Shown piece after piece: positions 29,174 to 38,237 of a DNA stretch of 64,000 nucleotides. The stretch covers positions 124,001-188,000 of the forward strand of contig CAVOYQ010000010.1 of assembly GCA_963700705.1 (NCBI GenBank). The letters are read 5' to 3'. The notes under the pieces were generated by a model. It saw only the letters and a program-made list of their open reading frames with translations. It did no database searches and was not told the DNA's origin. How positions within the stretch are numbered: position 1 is the stretch's first letter; each line of letters starts with the position of its first letter. A program made the position numbers and the translations under genes. This DNA comes from JAHEFT01 sp963700705 (GTDB lineage: Bacteria; Pseudomonadota; Gammaproteobacteria; Xanthomonadales; SZUA-36).

Positions 29174-30173
29174 TTGAATTCCAAGGATTTCCGCGAGGGT
29201 ATTGCAACCGTCGCCATTGTTCTCGAAGTATACGCTGCCGGCGACATCCGGGATTCCCGCAGGGCCCGGGCCTGGGCCGGGATCATCGTTGTCTACATCA
29301 TCTAAAAGGGCGCTGATGCCCACGCAGTCGGCGAGTCCGGCGTTGTCACTGATTTTCACATCCTTCCCAAGCGCAGTCAGATTGGAAAGGGCATCGAGGT
29401 TCTGCAGCGCAGTACCGACAATTCGGAGATCTCCATCGACGGAGGTTATGTTCGACAGCCCATCAAGACTATTCAAAGAAACATTACCAGCTATAACTAA
29501 ACCGCCGCCGGAACCCTGATCCAAAAAATAATCGCCGACGCTGATAATGCCGCTCAGGCCATTCAGAGTAGTTAGCGCATCATTGCGGACTATAATCAGC
29601 CTGCCTTCAAGGTGAACAGACTCCAGTCCGCTCAATCCGTTGAGGTTTACCAGCATGGGATTATCAACAATCTCAAAATCTCCGGCAAAGCTGGTAATTC
29701 CTGAGAGGCCATCCACGTTGGTCAGCGAAGCATTTGAACCAAAAAATAATGATCCAGCCACGCTTGTTACTGATGAAAGACCGTCTATGTTCGCTAGCAA
29801 TGGGTTCGTGTTTATCGACAGCCAACTGCCTGCGCTTGTTATTGATGAAAGGCCGTCCAGGCCATCAAGGTTGGTCAACAGTGGATTTCTTTGCAAGAAC
29901 AATCCTCCTAGGCTGACAACGTCAGCCAAGGGGGCCAAATCCACAATATCGTCCCCTTCTATTCGGAGATTGCCAGATACTGTGTCACAAGTTACCCCAG
30001 AGCCATAGGTCGCCTGGAAACTATCAACTTGCGCCTGCGTATTCAGATCAATGTGAGTCTGGGAACAATCTGCCGCATAAATTTTGGCAGGAAGCCATAC
30101 GAATGATCAGGCACAACACTGCCAAAAATGATGCGGTGAGACGGCATCGACTTTCTGCTTTGTCGTTCGTCAT
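28745..30173 (-). CDS. exported L-domain-like leucine-rich protein with shared C-terminal domain, third, frameshifted
   Basis: The start is ATG 30173 with a signal peptide (LTASFLAVLCLIIRM). Near 30100 one extra base shifts the frame; the mature protein then reads LPAKIYAADCSQTHIDLNTQ and QVDSFQATYGSGVTCD, matching the two-cysteine cap of the other two leucine-rich genes. About ten turns follow (LSSVTSVAGSLFFGSNASLT). The array ends with CVGISALLDDVDNDDPGPGP and the last 142 residues are copy F of the shared domain. Gene length is one base over a multiple of three. As written, translation from the first in-frame ATG would give a protein without a signal peptide. Confidence 0.82.
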
Positions 30174-30383
30174 GGCAGTTCCACGGTTCAGGTAGGACCA
30201 GACATTGACACAAAACCAATGAGATGTCATTCAGCGGCGGGTCCGGTACACGATGTGCACGAATCTCTGGGGGCTGACACGGTTCATCCGGGCTCCCATT
30301 TTTTATGGACAATACACTTCAGTACAGGCTACCGGCTTTCCCTTGTTCACCAACTTCCGGCCTATTTCCACGCGGAGGGTAAT

Positions 30384-30920
30384 ATGCCAGACTTTGTCTC
30401 CCTTCCCACATGGAACTCTGACCGGATGAATCGTTACGTTGGCTGTGCACTGCTTGTTTCATTCAGTGCACTCCTTGGCCCTTCATGGGCACAGGGTGAT
30501 GAATCAGTGTCTTCAGCATCCGTGGACCGGGGCCGTTACCTGGTGCAGATTACCGGCTGCAACGACTGCCACACGGCCGGCTATGCCCAGCTGAACGGCC
30601 AGGTGCCGGAATCCGAATGGCTGCAGGGCGATGCCCTGGGATGGCAGGGCCCATGGGGCACGACCTATGCACCCAACCTGCGGTTGCGCCTGGCGCGTTT
30701 AACGGAAGACGAGTGGGTCGCTTTTGCCCACAACCTTCAGTCCCGGCCACCGATGCCCTCTTTTGGCCTTAACCTCATGACCGGGGACGATTTACGCGCG
30801 GTTTACGCCTTTGTGCGGCAGCTTCAACCACTGGGTGAACCGGCGCCGGATTATGTACCGCCCGGCCAGCAGGCTTCCACGCCCGTCGTAGTGTTTCCCG
30901 GGCCGCCGCCGGCCGAGTAA
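30384..30920 (+). CDS. exported mono-heme cytochrome c
   Basis: 178 residues. The start at 30384 is chosen because GGAGGG lies five bases upstream; the next ATG, 30426, lacks a site but gives a more standard signal peptide (YVGCALLVSFSALLGPSWAQ). One heme motif, CNDCH, lies in VDRGRYLVQITGCNDCHTAG. Later segments (RLARLTEDEWVAFAHNLQ, MPSFGLNLMTGDDLRAVYAF) match the class I cytochrome c type found in alcohol/aldehyde dehydrogenase subunits; the methionine of PPMPSFGLNLM is a likely heme ligand. It should be a periplasmic electron carrier. No oxidase or dehydrogenase partner is adjacent. Confidence 0.85.
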   Translation: MPDFVSLPTWNSDRMNRYVGCALLVSFSALLGPSWAQGDESVSSASVDRGRYLVQITGCNDCHTAGYAQLNGQVPESEWLQGDALGWQGPWGTTYAPNLRLRLARLTEDEWVAFAHNLQSRPPMPSFGLNLMTGDDLRAVYAFVRQLQPLGEPAPDYVPPGQQASTPVVVFPGPPPAE

Positions 30921-30927
30921 TTCCAGT

Positions 30928-30956
30928 CCAGGCCTGGCGGTAACCGCCAGGCCTGG
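30928..30956. terminator. bidirectional hairpin terminator
   Basis: Perfect 13-base stem CCAGGCCTGGCGG / CCGCCAGGCCTGG with a three-base loop (TAA). It is followed by TTCTTT on the plus strand and sits in the 41-base gap between the convergent cytochrome c and M3 peptidase genes. Confidence 0.8.
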
Positions 30957-30961
30957 TTCTT

Positions 30962-33155
30962 TCAGTTCAGGCCCCGCCGTTCCAGCAGCGGCCCGATATC
31001 AGGATCCGACCCGCTGAAATTCCGGTACAGGACCATGGCGTCTTCGGAGCCGCCGCGGGACAGCACCGCGAGGCGCAAACGGTCACCGTTTTCGCGCGTC
31101 AGGCCGCCGTTCTCCTTGAACCAATTAACCGTGGCCGCATCCAGCACTTCAGCCCAGATATAAGCGTAGTAACCGGCTGAATAGCCACCGATGATGTGCG
31201 AGAAGTAGGTGCTGCGATAACGTGGCGGCACGGTGTCCAGCGCCACGCCTGCATCCTGCAGAGTCCTGGCTTCGAAATCCAGTACGCCGTCAGCATTCGG
31301 CACTTCCTCGGGTGTTAACTGGTGCCATTTCTGGTCCAGCAAAGACGCTGCGAGGTATTCCGTCGTCTTGTAACCCTGGTTGAACTTCTGCGTTTCCAGC
31401 AGCTTGTCCAGCAGTTCCCGGGGTATGGGTTCGCCGGTCTGGTAATGCACGGCGTAATTCTCGATCACCTCCGGCCAGACAGACCACATCTCGTTACCCT
31501 GCGATGGAAATTCCACGAAGTCCCGGGGTACCGAAGTGCCGGAAAATTGCGGGTATTTGACATTGGAGAACATGCCGTGAAGCCCATGGCCAAATTCGTG
31601 GAACATCGTTGTGACTTCATCTAACGACATCAGCACGGGCTCATCCGGCGATGCCGGCTTGGTGATATTCAGGTGGTTGGCGACGATGGGCTTGTAGCCC
31701 AGCAGGTTGGATTGATCGACATAGGAATTCATCCAGGCGCCACCCCGCTTGGAAGGACGGGCGTAGGGATCCAGCAGGAACAGGCCCAGCGTTGAACCAT
31801 CGGCGTCAATAACCTCGAAGACCCGGACGTCTTCCTGGTAAACCGGCAGATCGTGCCGCTCCTTGAACGTGATGCCATACAACTGACCGGCGGCAAAGAA
31901 AACGCCTTTTTGTAATACGTTGTTCATTTCAAAGTAAGGGCGCAGTTGAGCTTCGTCAAAATCGTACTGTTGCTTGCGAACTTTCTCGGCATAAAAATCC
32001 CAGTCCCAGGAGGCCAGCTGAAAGTCGCCGCCTTCGGCGTCAATGATGGCCTGCATTTCTGCGGCCTCTCGTTCTGCATTGGCAACGGCAGGTGGCGCCA
32101 GGCTGGCGAGCAACTCGTTAACCGCTTCGGGGGTCTGTGCAGTCTGGTTTTCAAGACCGTAGGCCGCATGGTTCGGGTAACCCATCAGCTGCGCTCTCTC
32201 GGCACGAATTGTCGCGATGCGAGACAGTATTTCACGGTTGTCAAATTCTCCACCGTCGACTTCCGCGTGCCAGCGAAGCCTCCATGATGCGTTGACGCAG
32301 CGCACGGTCTTCCAGCGTGGCCAGTGGAGGTTGTTGGGAAGTGTTGATCAGCGCGATCAGATACTTGCCTTCCATATCCTTCGATTTCGCCGCTTCGGCT
32401 GCCGCTTCAATATTGGATTCCGGCATTCCTGCGAGTTCTTCGCGACTGTCAACCAGCACGGCGGAAGCATTGACTTCGTTCAGTACATTCTGGCTGAAGG
32501 TGGTCTGCAGGCTGGCCAGCTCGGAGTTCATGGCCCTGAGCTTTTCCTTGTCGGCATCAGAGAGCAGCGCGCCTGCCCGAACGAAGTCTTTGTAGTTTTC
32601 TTCGATCAGCCGGTAGGATTCCGGATCCAGTTCAATCGCATCGCGTTGTTCATAAAGTGCCTGGATGCGGGCAAACAGGTCGCTGTTTAGCCGGATCTGG
32701 TCATTGTGCGCTGAAAGTTTTGGCGCCATTTCAGTGCGGATTTTTTCCAGTTCATCATTGGTATTGGCGCCCGCCATGGCGAAGAACACCGTTGCAACCC
32801 GGTTGAGGAGTTGGCCCGAACGTTCCATCGGGATCAGCGTATTGTCGAGCGTGGGCGCTTCGGGCTGGCTGGCTATGGCTTCGATTTCCGCCAGTTGATC
32901 CGCCATTCCCCGCTCGAACGCCGGCACATAGTCCGAATTCCTGATTTTATCGAATTGCGGATAGTGCAAATACAACGGGCTTTCAACGAAAAACGGATTG
33001 TCTGCGGCAGGATTTGTTGTCATTACGGCTTCACTTGCGGCGTCACTTGAGGCTTTGGGGGCTGATTCTGCGAGCTGTTCGGTATCTGTTCTGGAACAAC
33101 CGGCGACGGCCAATGCGAACGCTGCGTAAAGCGCCAGCGATAACGTGGTTTTCAT
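30962..33155 (-). CDS. M3-family metallopeptidase (Dcp-like) lipoprotein, frameshifted
   Basis: The N-terminus has a lipobox (AFALAVAGCSRT), so the mature protein should be anchored in the outer or inner membrane facing the periplasm. The helical N-terminal half runs to about 32265, where one extra base ends the frame after RIMEASLARGSR. The other frame continues VDGGEFDNREILSRIATIRA. The zinc site HEFGHGLHGMF lies near 31590, with SGTSVPRDFVEFPSQ and the C-terminal GGYSAGYYAYIWAEVLDA typical of peptidyl-dipeptidase Dcp/oligopeptidase A. Length is one base over a multiple of three, about 731 codons, normal for the family. The role is probably trimming of periplasmic peptides. Confidence 0.88.
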
Positions 33156-33333
33156 GGATAACCTTCCTTTGCTTCATTCCCAGGGGTAACACGTAATTTT
33201 ACCGTGTCGGCCTACTGAAAGTTTCAGTCGCGGGTGGTTTTCTGCGTTCTATATGACCTGTGGCAAGTAAGGGGTCTCACGCGCCACGGTATTCCGCCGG
33301 GCCGCCCGTCGACCGTCACGCAACGGCGGCTGA

Positions 33334-33902
33334 TCATGCCCGGGAAACAAATCTTCCGCTGGTCGTACTCACCTTGATCAATTCACCGGTTTCCAGGTAT
33401 TCGGGGACCTGGACTTCCAGGCCGGTGGAGAGCTTCGCCGCCTTGGTTCGGGCGGTGGCGCTGGAGCCTTTGATTCCAGGCGCCGTTTCGACGATTTCCA
33501 GGGTCACGTTGGCCGGTAATTCGACGCCCGACGATCTCGCCATCGACCAGCAACGCGATCATCCCTTGCAAGATCTTCCGTCATGTAGTCAATCTGATCT
33601 TCGAGGGCGTCGGCGCTCAGCGTGTATTGGCTGTAATTTTCCACGTCCATGAAGGTTATCATGTCGCCCTCGCGGTAGGAGAACTGGACCGAATGCCGGG
33701 ACAGGTTACCGTCCTTGACGAAATCGTCACCTTTCAGTGTCTGCTCCAGCTTTCTGCCGTCCCGGACGTTGAAAAAGCGGACCTTGTAAAGGGTCGATGC
33801 GCCGCGGGCGGAAGGGTTGCGGATTTCGATATCACGGGCAACGTACACCCCGCCATCGATTTCGACGACTGAACCTTTTTTCAATTCACTGGCTCTTGGC
33901 AT
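33334..33902 (-). CDS. efpL: elongation factor P-like protein EfpL (YeiP), frameshifted
   Basis: About 189 residues. The N-terminal domain starts MPRASELKKGSVVEIDGGVY. The tip loop reads NPSARGASTLYK, with an arginine where EF-P carries its modified lysine, as in EfpL/YeiP. The frame ends after DYMTEDL near 33590. A short second frame (MIALLVDGEIVG) and a third (VELPANVTLEIVETAPGIKG, then LSTGLEVQVPEYLETGELIK) finish domains II and III at 33334. Two base changes are needed. The protein should bind stalled ribosomes and help peptide bond formation at proline and other difficult motifs. It is probably cytosolic and monocistronic. Confidence 0.88.
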
Positions 33903-33968
33903 TTTTCTTATCCCGGATGCAACAGGGTGCGATTATAGGCGATGCCCGCATGGCGGCATAAGCCCGAC

Positions 33969-34334
33969 TCAAGGCTGGTAGATCACGTAGATCTTGCGGG
34001 TGGTTTCCAACACCTCCCATTGCCCCTTGAATCCGGCCGGGATGGTGAAGTTATCCCCGGTCTGCAAAACTCGCTCGCGGCCGGTTTCATCGCGCAGGAT
34101 CGAGCGGCCGGCGAGGATCTGGCAGAACTCGTTTTCGGTGTAATCGACTGTCCAGCAACCGGGTTCCGCCTCCCAGATTCCGGCAAAGAACTTACCGTCC
34201 CCGCTGGTGAAGTGATGCCAGGTTCGCTGCATGGGCTGGCCCCGGATACATTTTTCCTTCGCGGTCAGATATTCTTCGAATTCCGGTTCGTGTTCAGCGA
34301 AAAAAACCAGGTCATCCAAACTCTTAACGCTCAT
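33969..34334 (-). CDS. cupin domain protein (DUF861/EutQ-like)
   Basis: 121 residues from ATG 34334, where CAGGAG lies upstream; the reading to 34457 has an unconserved start. The single cupin barrel includes FFAGIWEAEPGCWTVDYTEN, EFCQILAGRSILRDETG and GDNFTIPAGFKGQWEVLETT, the two conserved cupin motifs of the ureidoglycine aminohydrolase-like family. Function is not known. The 297 bases between this gene and the next show no further gene. Confidence 0.82.
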   Translation of the reverse strand: MSVKSLDDLVFFAEHEPEFEEYLTAKEKCIRGQPMQRTWHHFTSGDGKFFAGIWEAEPGCWTVDYTENEFCQILAGRSILRDETGRERVLQTGDNFTIPAGFKGQWEVLETTRKIYVIYQP

Positions 34335-34631
34335 GGCAAGACTCCTGTCCTGATCCGGCCCCACCTTCGAGGTACGAGGGATCGATTTCGTGGCGCTGGC
34401 AAGGCGGCGAGGCATACTCCCCGGGCTCTTCAGGTGATGCGGTATCTTCGACATCACGTGGTTTGCAGGTTTGCTTTTCCAGGTTTCTCTCCCCGATCGC
34501 GCCGGTCCCGACCAGGGGATATTGAGACAGCAGCGGCTTCCTGTCCAGTTTCCGGAACGGATCCCGCCACTAATTTGGTAAGATGATGTTTCAAGATCCT
34601 GACCCTGTTAACGAACGGAGACCGTTAAACC

Positions 34632-35537
34632 ATGTGCCGATTCATTGCCTACCTGGGCCGGCCCATCATTGTCGATGAACTGCTGGTAAAACCGGCCAAT
34701 TCGCTGGTTCACCAGAGTTACGGCGCGGGTGAAATGGATAAACCGCTGAACGGCGATGGCTTCGGGCTGGGCTGGTATGTCCGCGACATCGATGTGCGCC
34801 CGGGTTTATTCCGTTCGATCATTCCCGCATGGAACAACAAGAACCTGCTGTACAACGCGGCCCTCATCCAGACCAATTGTGTTTTTGCGCACGTGCGATC
34901 CGCAACCGGGGGCCGGGTGTCGGAGGCCAACACGCATCCGTTTCATCACCGGCGCTTCCTGATGATGCACAACGGAGAGGTGCCCCGGTTTCACCGGATC
35001 AGGAGGAAACTGCTGACGCTTCTGAACGATGACCTGTTTGAATGGATACAGGGCCAGACGGACTCGGAGCACGTTTTCGCGCTGCTGATGCAAAACCTGT
35101 ACGAAATGAGAAAAACCGCTCCTGAAATGACGCTTGACCATTTGCAGCAAGGTTTCCAGGATACCTTCGACACCGTGCAGCAGCTCAAGGAAGACGCCGG
35201 CATCGGCCATGAAGTCTCGACGTTCAACATCATGGCTACCGACGGCGAACGGATTGTCGGCACGCGTTACAGTTCGCACCCCGAACGAGGCACCCGGACG
35301 CTCTATTACGCCAGCGGAAGCCGTTTTCAATGTGTCGACGGCGTCAGCCGGATGATCCAGGAAGAAGAGGGTGTAAAAGCGGTGCTGATTGCCTCGGAAA
35401 AACTCAATGACGAAGCGGATGAGTGGACCCCCGTGCCGCAGAACCACTTCGTGGCGCGTCGATACGAACCTCGAGGTTCATTTACGTCCCATGCGGCCGT
35501 GATGGTAACCGGGATTGTCAGCCGGAAATTTTCCTGA
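34632..35537 (+). CDS. class II glutamine amidotransferase, EgtC/YafJ-like
   Basis: 301 residues. Cys2 of MCRFIAYLGRP is the expected N-terminal nucleophile after removal of Met. The Ntn-hydrolase core has HQSYGAGEMDKPLNGDGFG, CVFAHVRSATGG and HHRRFLMMHNGEV. It is a single domain with no synthetase part, like EgtC and YafJ, which cleave glutamine or gamma-glutamyl amides. The partner is unknown. The 3' end overlaps the convergent HD-domain gene by 20 bases. Confidence 0.87.
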   Translation: MCRFIAYLGRPIIVDELLVKPANSLVHQSYGAGEMDKPLNGDGFGLGWYVRDIDVRPGLFRSIIPAWNNKNLLYNAALIQTNCVFAHVRSATGGRVSEANTHPFHHRRFLMMHNGEVPRFHRIRRKLLTLLNDDLFEWIQGQTDSEHVFALLMQNLYEMRKTAPEMTLDHLQQGFQDTFDTVQQLKEDAGIGHEVSTFNIMATDGERIVGTRYSSHPERGTRTLYYASGSRFQCVDGVSRMIQEEEGVKAVLIASEKLNDEADEWTPVPQNHFVARRYEPRGSFTSHAAVMVTGIVSRKFS

Positions 35538-36402
35538 TCCTCTGCCCGATCTCCTCCAGGTTCCGTTCAATGGACTCCTTGTACGGGTTTTCGCCGCTGA
35601 CCGGGTGCTCGAGATACTTCGATATCCCGGCACACTCGACTTCCAGTTTATGTTGCACGAATGTGTTCCAGAAGCCCGGCGTGCCGCATAGCAGCGTCTG
35701 GTAGTCGGCAAAAGGCCACTCGCTCTCCGGGATACCCTGGTACCGGTAACTCTCCCTGAATTCACCAAACAACACTTCGAGTTTATCCGGGTATTGCGGG
35801 TCGCTCATTTGCCCGATATAGTCCGCCGTGCAGACCGTCTGGCCAAGGACGCGCTCGACTTCTGACTGGAATCCGATCCGCAACACATCGGCCGACGGCC
35901 CGGTGGAGCCGATCAGGTTTTCGACGAACCGTATGTCGCCTTCCGGCCACGCCTGTTGCTGCAGGAATTCCCGCGCAAACTCGCAGGAACGCTTTTCATG
36001 CAGATGCGTGTACTTGGCGCCGCTGCCCTCGACGTCCCCTGCCTTCTTCAGGTAACCGATGTCGTGAAACAGGACTGCGAACAGCGCGAGCCTGAAATCC
36101 TTTTCACTGATCTTCGGTACGGCTTCGGTAAAGTGGCGGTTGTGCAGCAATTCAACCAGGCACAGGGTAGCCTGCAGGGTGTGCCTGATGTCGTGGTATG
36201 CCGTATCCATGGCCTGGTATTCCGGGTAGGTCCCGGTAAAAAGGCCATCGATCGCATCCATGTACTCATCGATGTAGCCAGCGTCCTGCTGACCAAACAT
36301 ATGACTGCAGCGCTCCGCGACCAGGTTGCGGACTTCAGAGGTGTCCGAAAAATCAATGGTCGATAATTCGGGCAGCACCGGAAATGTGACTTTGGTCCGC
36401 AT
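35518..36402 (-). CDS. HD-domain phosphohydrolase-like protein
   Basis: 294 residues. The metal-binding histidines and aspartates lie in TAYHDIRHTLQATLC and LFAVLFHDIGYLKKAG (the HD pair), with HLHEKRSCEFAREFL further on. The layout is that of the PDEase/HDc family; members act on nucleotides or cyclic nucleotides. No sensory domain is attached. It is divergent from the LhpC-like gene with about 180 bases between, and convergent with the amidotransferase. Confidence 0.8.
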   Translation of the reverse strand: MRTKVTFPVLPELSTIDFSDTSEVRNLVAERCSHMFGQQDAGYIDEYMDAIDGLFTGTYPEYQAMDTAYHDIRHTLQATLCLVELLHNRHFTEAVPKISEKDFRLALFAVLFHDIGYLKKAGDVEGSGAKYTHLHEKRSCEFAREFLQQQAWPEGDIRFVENLIGSTGPSADVLRIGFQSEVERVLGQTVCTADYIGQMSDPQYPDKLEVLFGEFRESYRYQGIPESEWPFADYQTLLCGTPGFWNTFVQHKLEVECAGISKYLEHPVSGENPYKESIERNLEEIGQRIRKISG

Positions 36403-36582
36403 GCGGCAATTCCTGAACGTGACTCAAACCGGATAATATCAGACGGCACGACGTGAATGGAGTGCCCAAATGGCTGCTGCCCTGATCGTGAGGTTTGTAT
36501 TTCTATATGGACGGCAGCTTCTCGTATACTCTGCCTGCGCCCCGGGCGCGGCGTATCCATAAAAAATAAAGGACTGAAGACA

Positions 36583-37530
36583 ATGACTGACGAGCAGAAC
36601 ATTTTCAGGGGTTGCATCCCCGCACTGATGACACCCTGCCAGGCCGATGGAAAGCCGGATTTCGATGCCCTGGTCGCCAAGGGCGTTGAACTGGTTGATC
36701 TTGGCATGCGCGGCGTGGTGTATTGCGGTTCCATGGGCGACTGGCCCCTGCTGTCGGACGCCCAGCGGCAGGAAGGCGTGCGGCGCCTGGTCGAGGCCGG
36801 CGTTCCCGTCGTGGTGGGCACCGGGGCGCAGAACCCGAAACTCGCCGCTGACCATGCGGCTCATGCCAGCGCGGTTGGCGCCGCCGGCCTGATGGTGATC
36901 CCCAGGGTGCTTTCGCGCGGCTCGTCACCGGCGGCGCAGCGGGCCCATTTTGCCGGGATTCTGAACGCGGCCAGTGACTTGCCGGCGGTGATCTATAACA
37001 GTCCCTATTACGGCTTCGAGACCCGCGCCGATCTTTTCTTTGACCTGCGCCGCGATCACCCGAACCTGGTTGGCTTCAAGGAGTTCGGCGGGGCGGACGC
37101 GCTGACCTATGCCGCGGAATTCATCACCAGCGGCGACCCTGAACTGACGCTGATGGTCGGGGTCGATACCCAGGTGTTTCACGGTTTCGTCCATTGCGGC
37201 GCAGCCGGCGCCATTACCGGCGTGGGTAACGCGCTGCCGAGGGAAATCCTGCGTTACGTCGCCTTGTGCGAAAAAGCGGCGGCAGGTGACGCCGATGCCC
37301 GCAGGCTGGCGCTGGAACTGCAGGAAGCCCTCGCGGTGCTTTCTACCTATGACGAAGGCCCGGACCTGGTGCTGTATTACAAGTACCTGATGGAACTGGA
37401 AGGCAACCCGGAATATGCACTGCACTTCAACGCCTCCGACGCGCTGAGCGCGAGCCAGCGTGAATTCCTGCGGACCCAATGGGAACTGTTCCGGCAGTGG
37501 TGGGCGGACTGGCCGGGGGCCAACTCCTAG
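36583..37530 (+). CDS. lhpC: 1-pyrroline-4-hydroxy-2-carboxylate deaminase-like (DHDPS family)
   Basis: 315 residues from ATG 36583 (AAAGGA upstream). It is a (beta/alpha)8 aldolase of the DHDPS/NAL superfamily: IPALMTPCQADGKPDFDALV, VYCGSMGDWPLLSDAQRQEG, the catalytic tyrosine in VIYNSPYYGFETR and the Schiff-base lysine in VGFKEFGG. The CGSMGDWPLL loop and the C-terminal DEGPDLVLYYKYLMELEG resemble Pseudomonas LhpC as I recall it. LhpC converts 1-pyrroline-4-hydroxy-2-carboxylate to 2-oxoglutarate semialdehyde plus ammonia in hydroxyproline breakdown. Two further genes of proline/hydroxyproline metabolism at 40039-42023 support this over true DapA. Confidence 0.8.
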   Translation: MTDEQNIFRGCIPALMTPCQADGKPDFDALVAKGVELVDLGMRGVVYCGSMGDWPLLSDAQRQEGVRRLVEAGVPVVVGTGAQNPKLAADHAAHASAVGAAGLMVIPRVLSRGSSPAAQRAHFAGILNAASDLPAVIYNSPYYGFETRADLFFDLRRDHPNLVGFKEFGGADALTYAAEFITSGDPELTLMVGVDTQVFHGFVHCGAAGAITGVGNALPREILRYVALCEKAAAGDADARRLALELQEALAVLSTYDEGPDLVLYYKYLMELEGNPEYALHFNASDALSASQREFLRTQWELFRQWWADWPGANS

Positions 37531-37561
37531 AAACGGGCCAGGGCGCCGGAAACTGCAGTTT

Positions 37562-38218
37562 TCAGGTCCGTGGTTCTCCGGCTTCGTCTTCCGGGATGAA
37601 TTCCGTCTCTTGCAATGCCGCCGCTATCCAGGTCTTCACGCTGGAATTACCCAGCACGGTCTCCATGTATTGCCGGCCGGTATCGGAAAGCCGGGTTCCG
37701 TAGGTCACAAATCGCATCACGACCGGCGCGTACATGCAGTCTGCTATGGAAAATTTGCCGAAAAGCCAGTCGCCCTCGCTCGCGTGTTGCGCCCTGCAAT
37801 CCGACCAGATTTCGTCGATCCGTCGAATATCCCGCAACGCGGATTGTGACGGAGTGACGGTCCGTTTCGCCCGGATATTCATCGGCATTTCGGAGCGCAA
37901 ACCCATGAAACCCGAATGCATTTCCGCGCTGATCGAGCGGGCCTCGGCCCTGGACGCCGCTGACTCCGGCCACCCTTTTCCGCCCAGGTACTGTTCAGAC
38001 AGGTACTCGCAGATCGCCAATGAATCCCAAACAGTCAATTCCCCGTCGATCAGAACCGGGACTTTGCACGAAGGGGAGTGCCGGCGCAGGCGTTGTTTCA
38101 GGTCGTTTCCACCCAATGATTCTTCGATGAGTTCAAATTCCAGCCCGAATTCACTCAGCAGCAACCACGGCCGCAATGACCAGCTTGAATAATTCCTGTT
38201 GGCGATAACCAGTTTCAT
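37562..38218 (-). CDS. glutathione S-transferase family protein
   Basis: 218 residues from ATG 38218. The thioredoxin-fold N-terminal domain reads KLVIANRNYSSWSLRPWLLL, with the catalytic-site SSWS, then KVPVLIDGELTVWDSLAICE (cis-proline VP and the ES/DS glutathione-binding turn). The helical C-terminal domain begins near residue 85. It is close to the group annotated as maleylacetoacetate isomerase-like GSTs of unknown substrate. It is divergent from the PabB-PabC gene, with only about 20 bases between starts. Confidence 0.85.
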   Translation of the reverse strand: MKLVIANRNYSSWSLRPWLLLSEFGLEFELIEESLGGNDLKQRLRRHSPSCKVPVLIDGELTVWDSLAICEYLSEQYLGGKGWPESAASRAEARSISAEMHSGFMGLRSEMPMNIRAKRTVTPSQSALRDIRRIDEIWSDCRAQHASEGDWLFGKFSIADCMYAPVVMRFVTYGTRLSDTGRQYMETVLGNSSVKTWIAAALQETEFIPEDEAGEPRT

Positions 38219-38237
38219 TAAAGGAACCTCGTTCTCT

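Noticed and set aside
37531..37561. AAACTGCAGTTT palindrome between convergent LhpC and GST genes as terminator
   Set aside because: The stem is only six bases with no loop; too weak to call.
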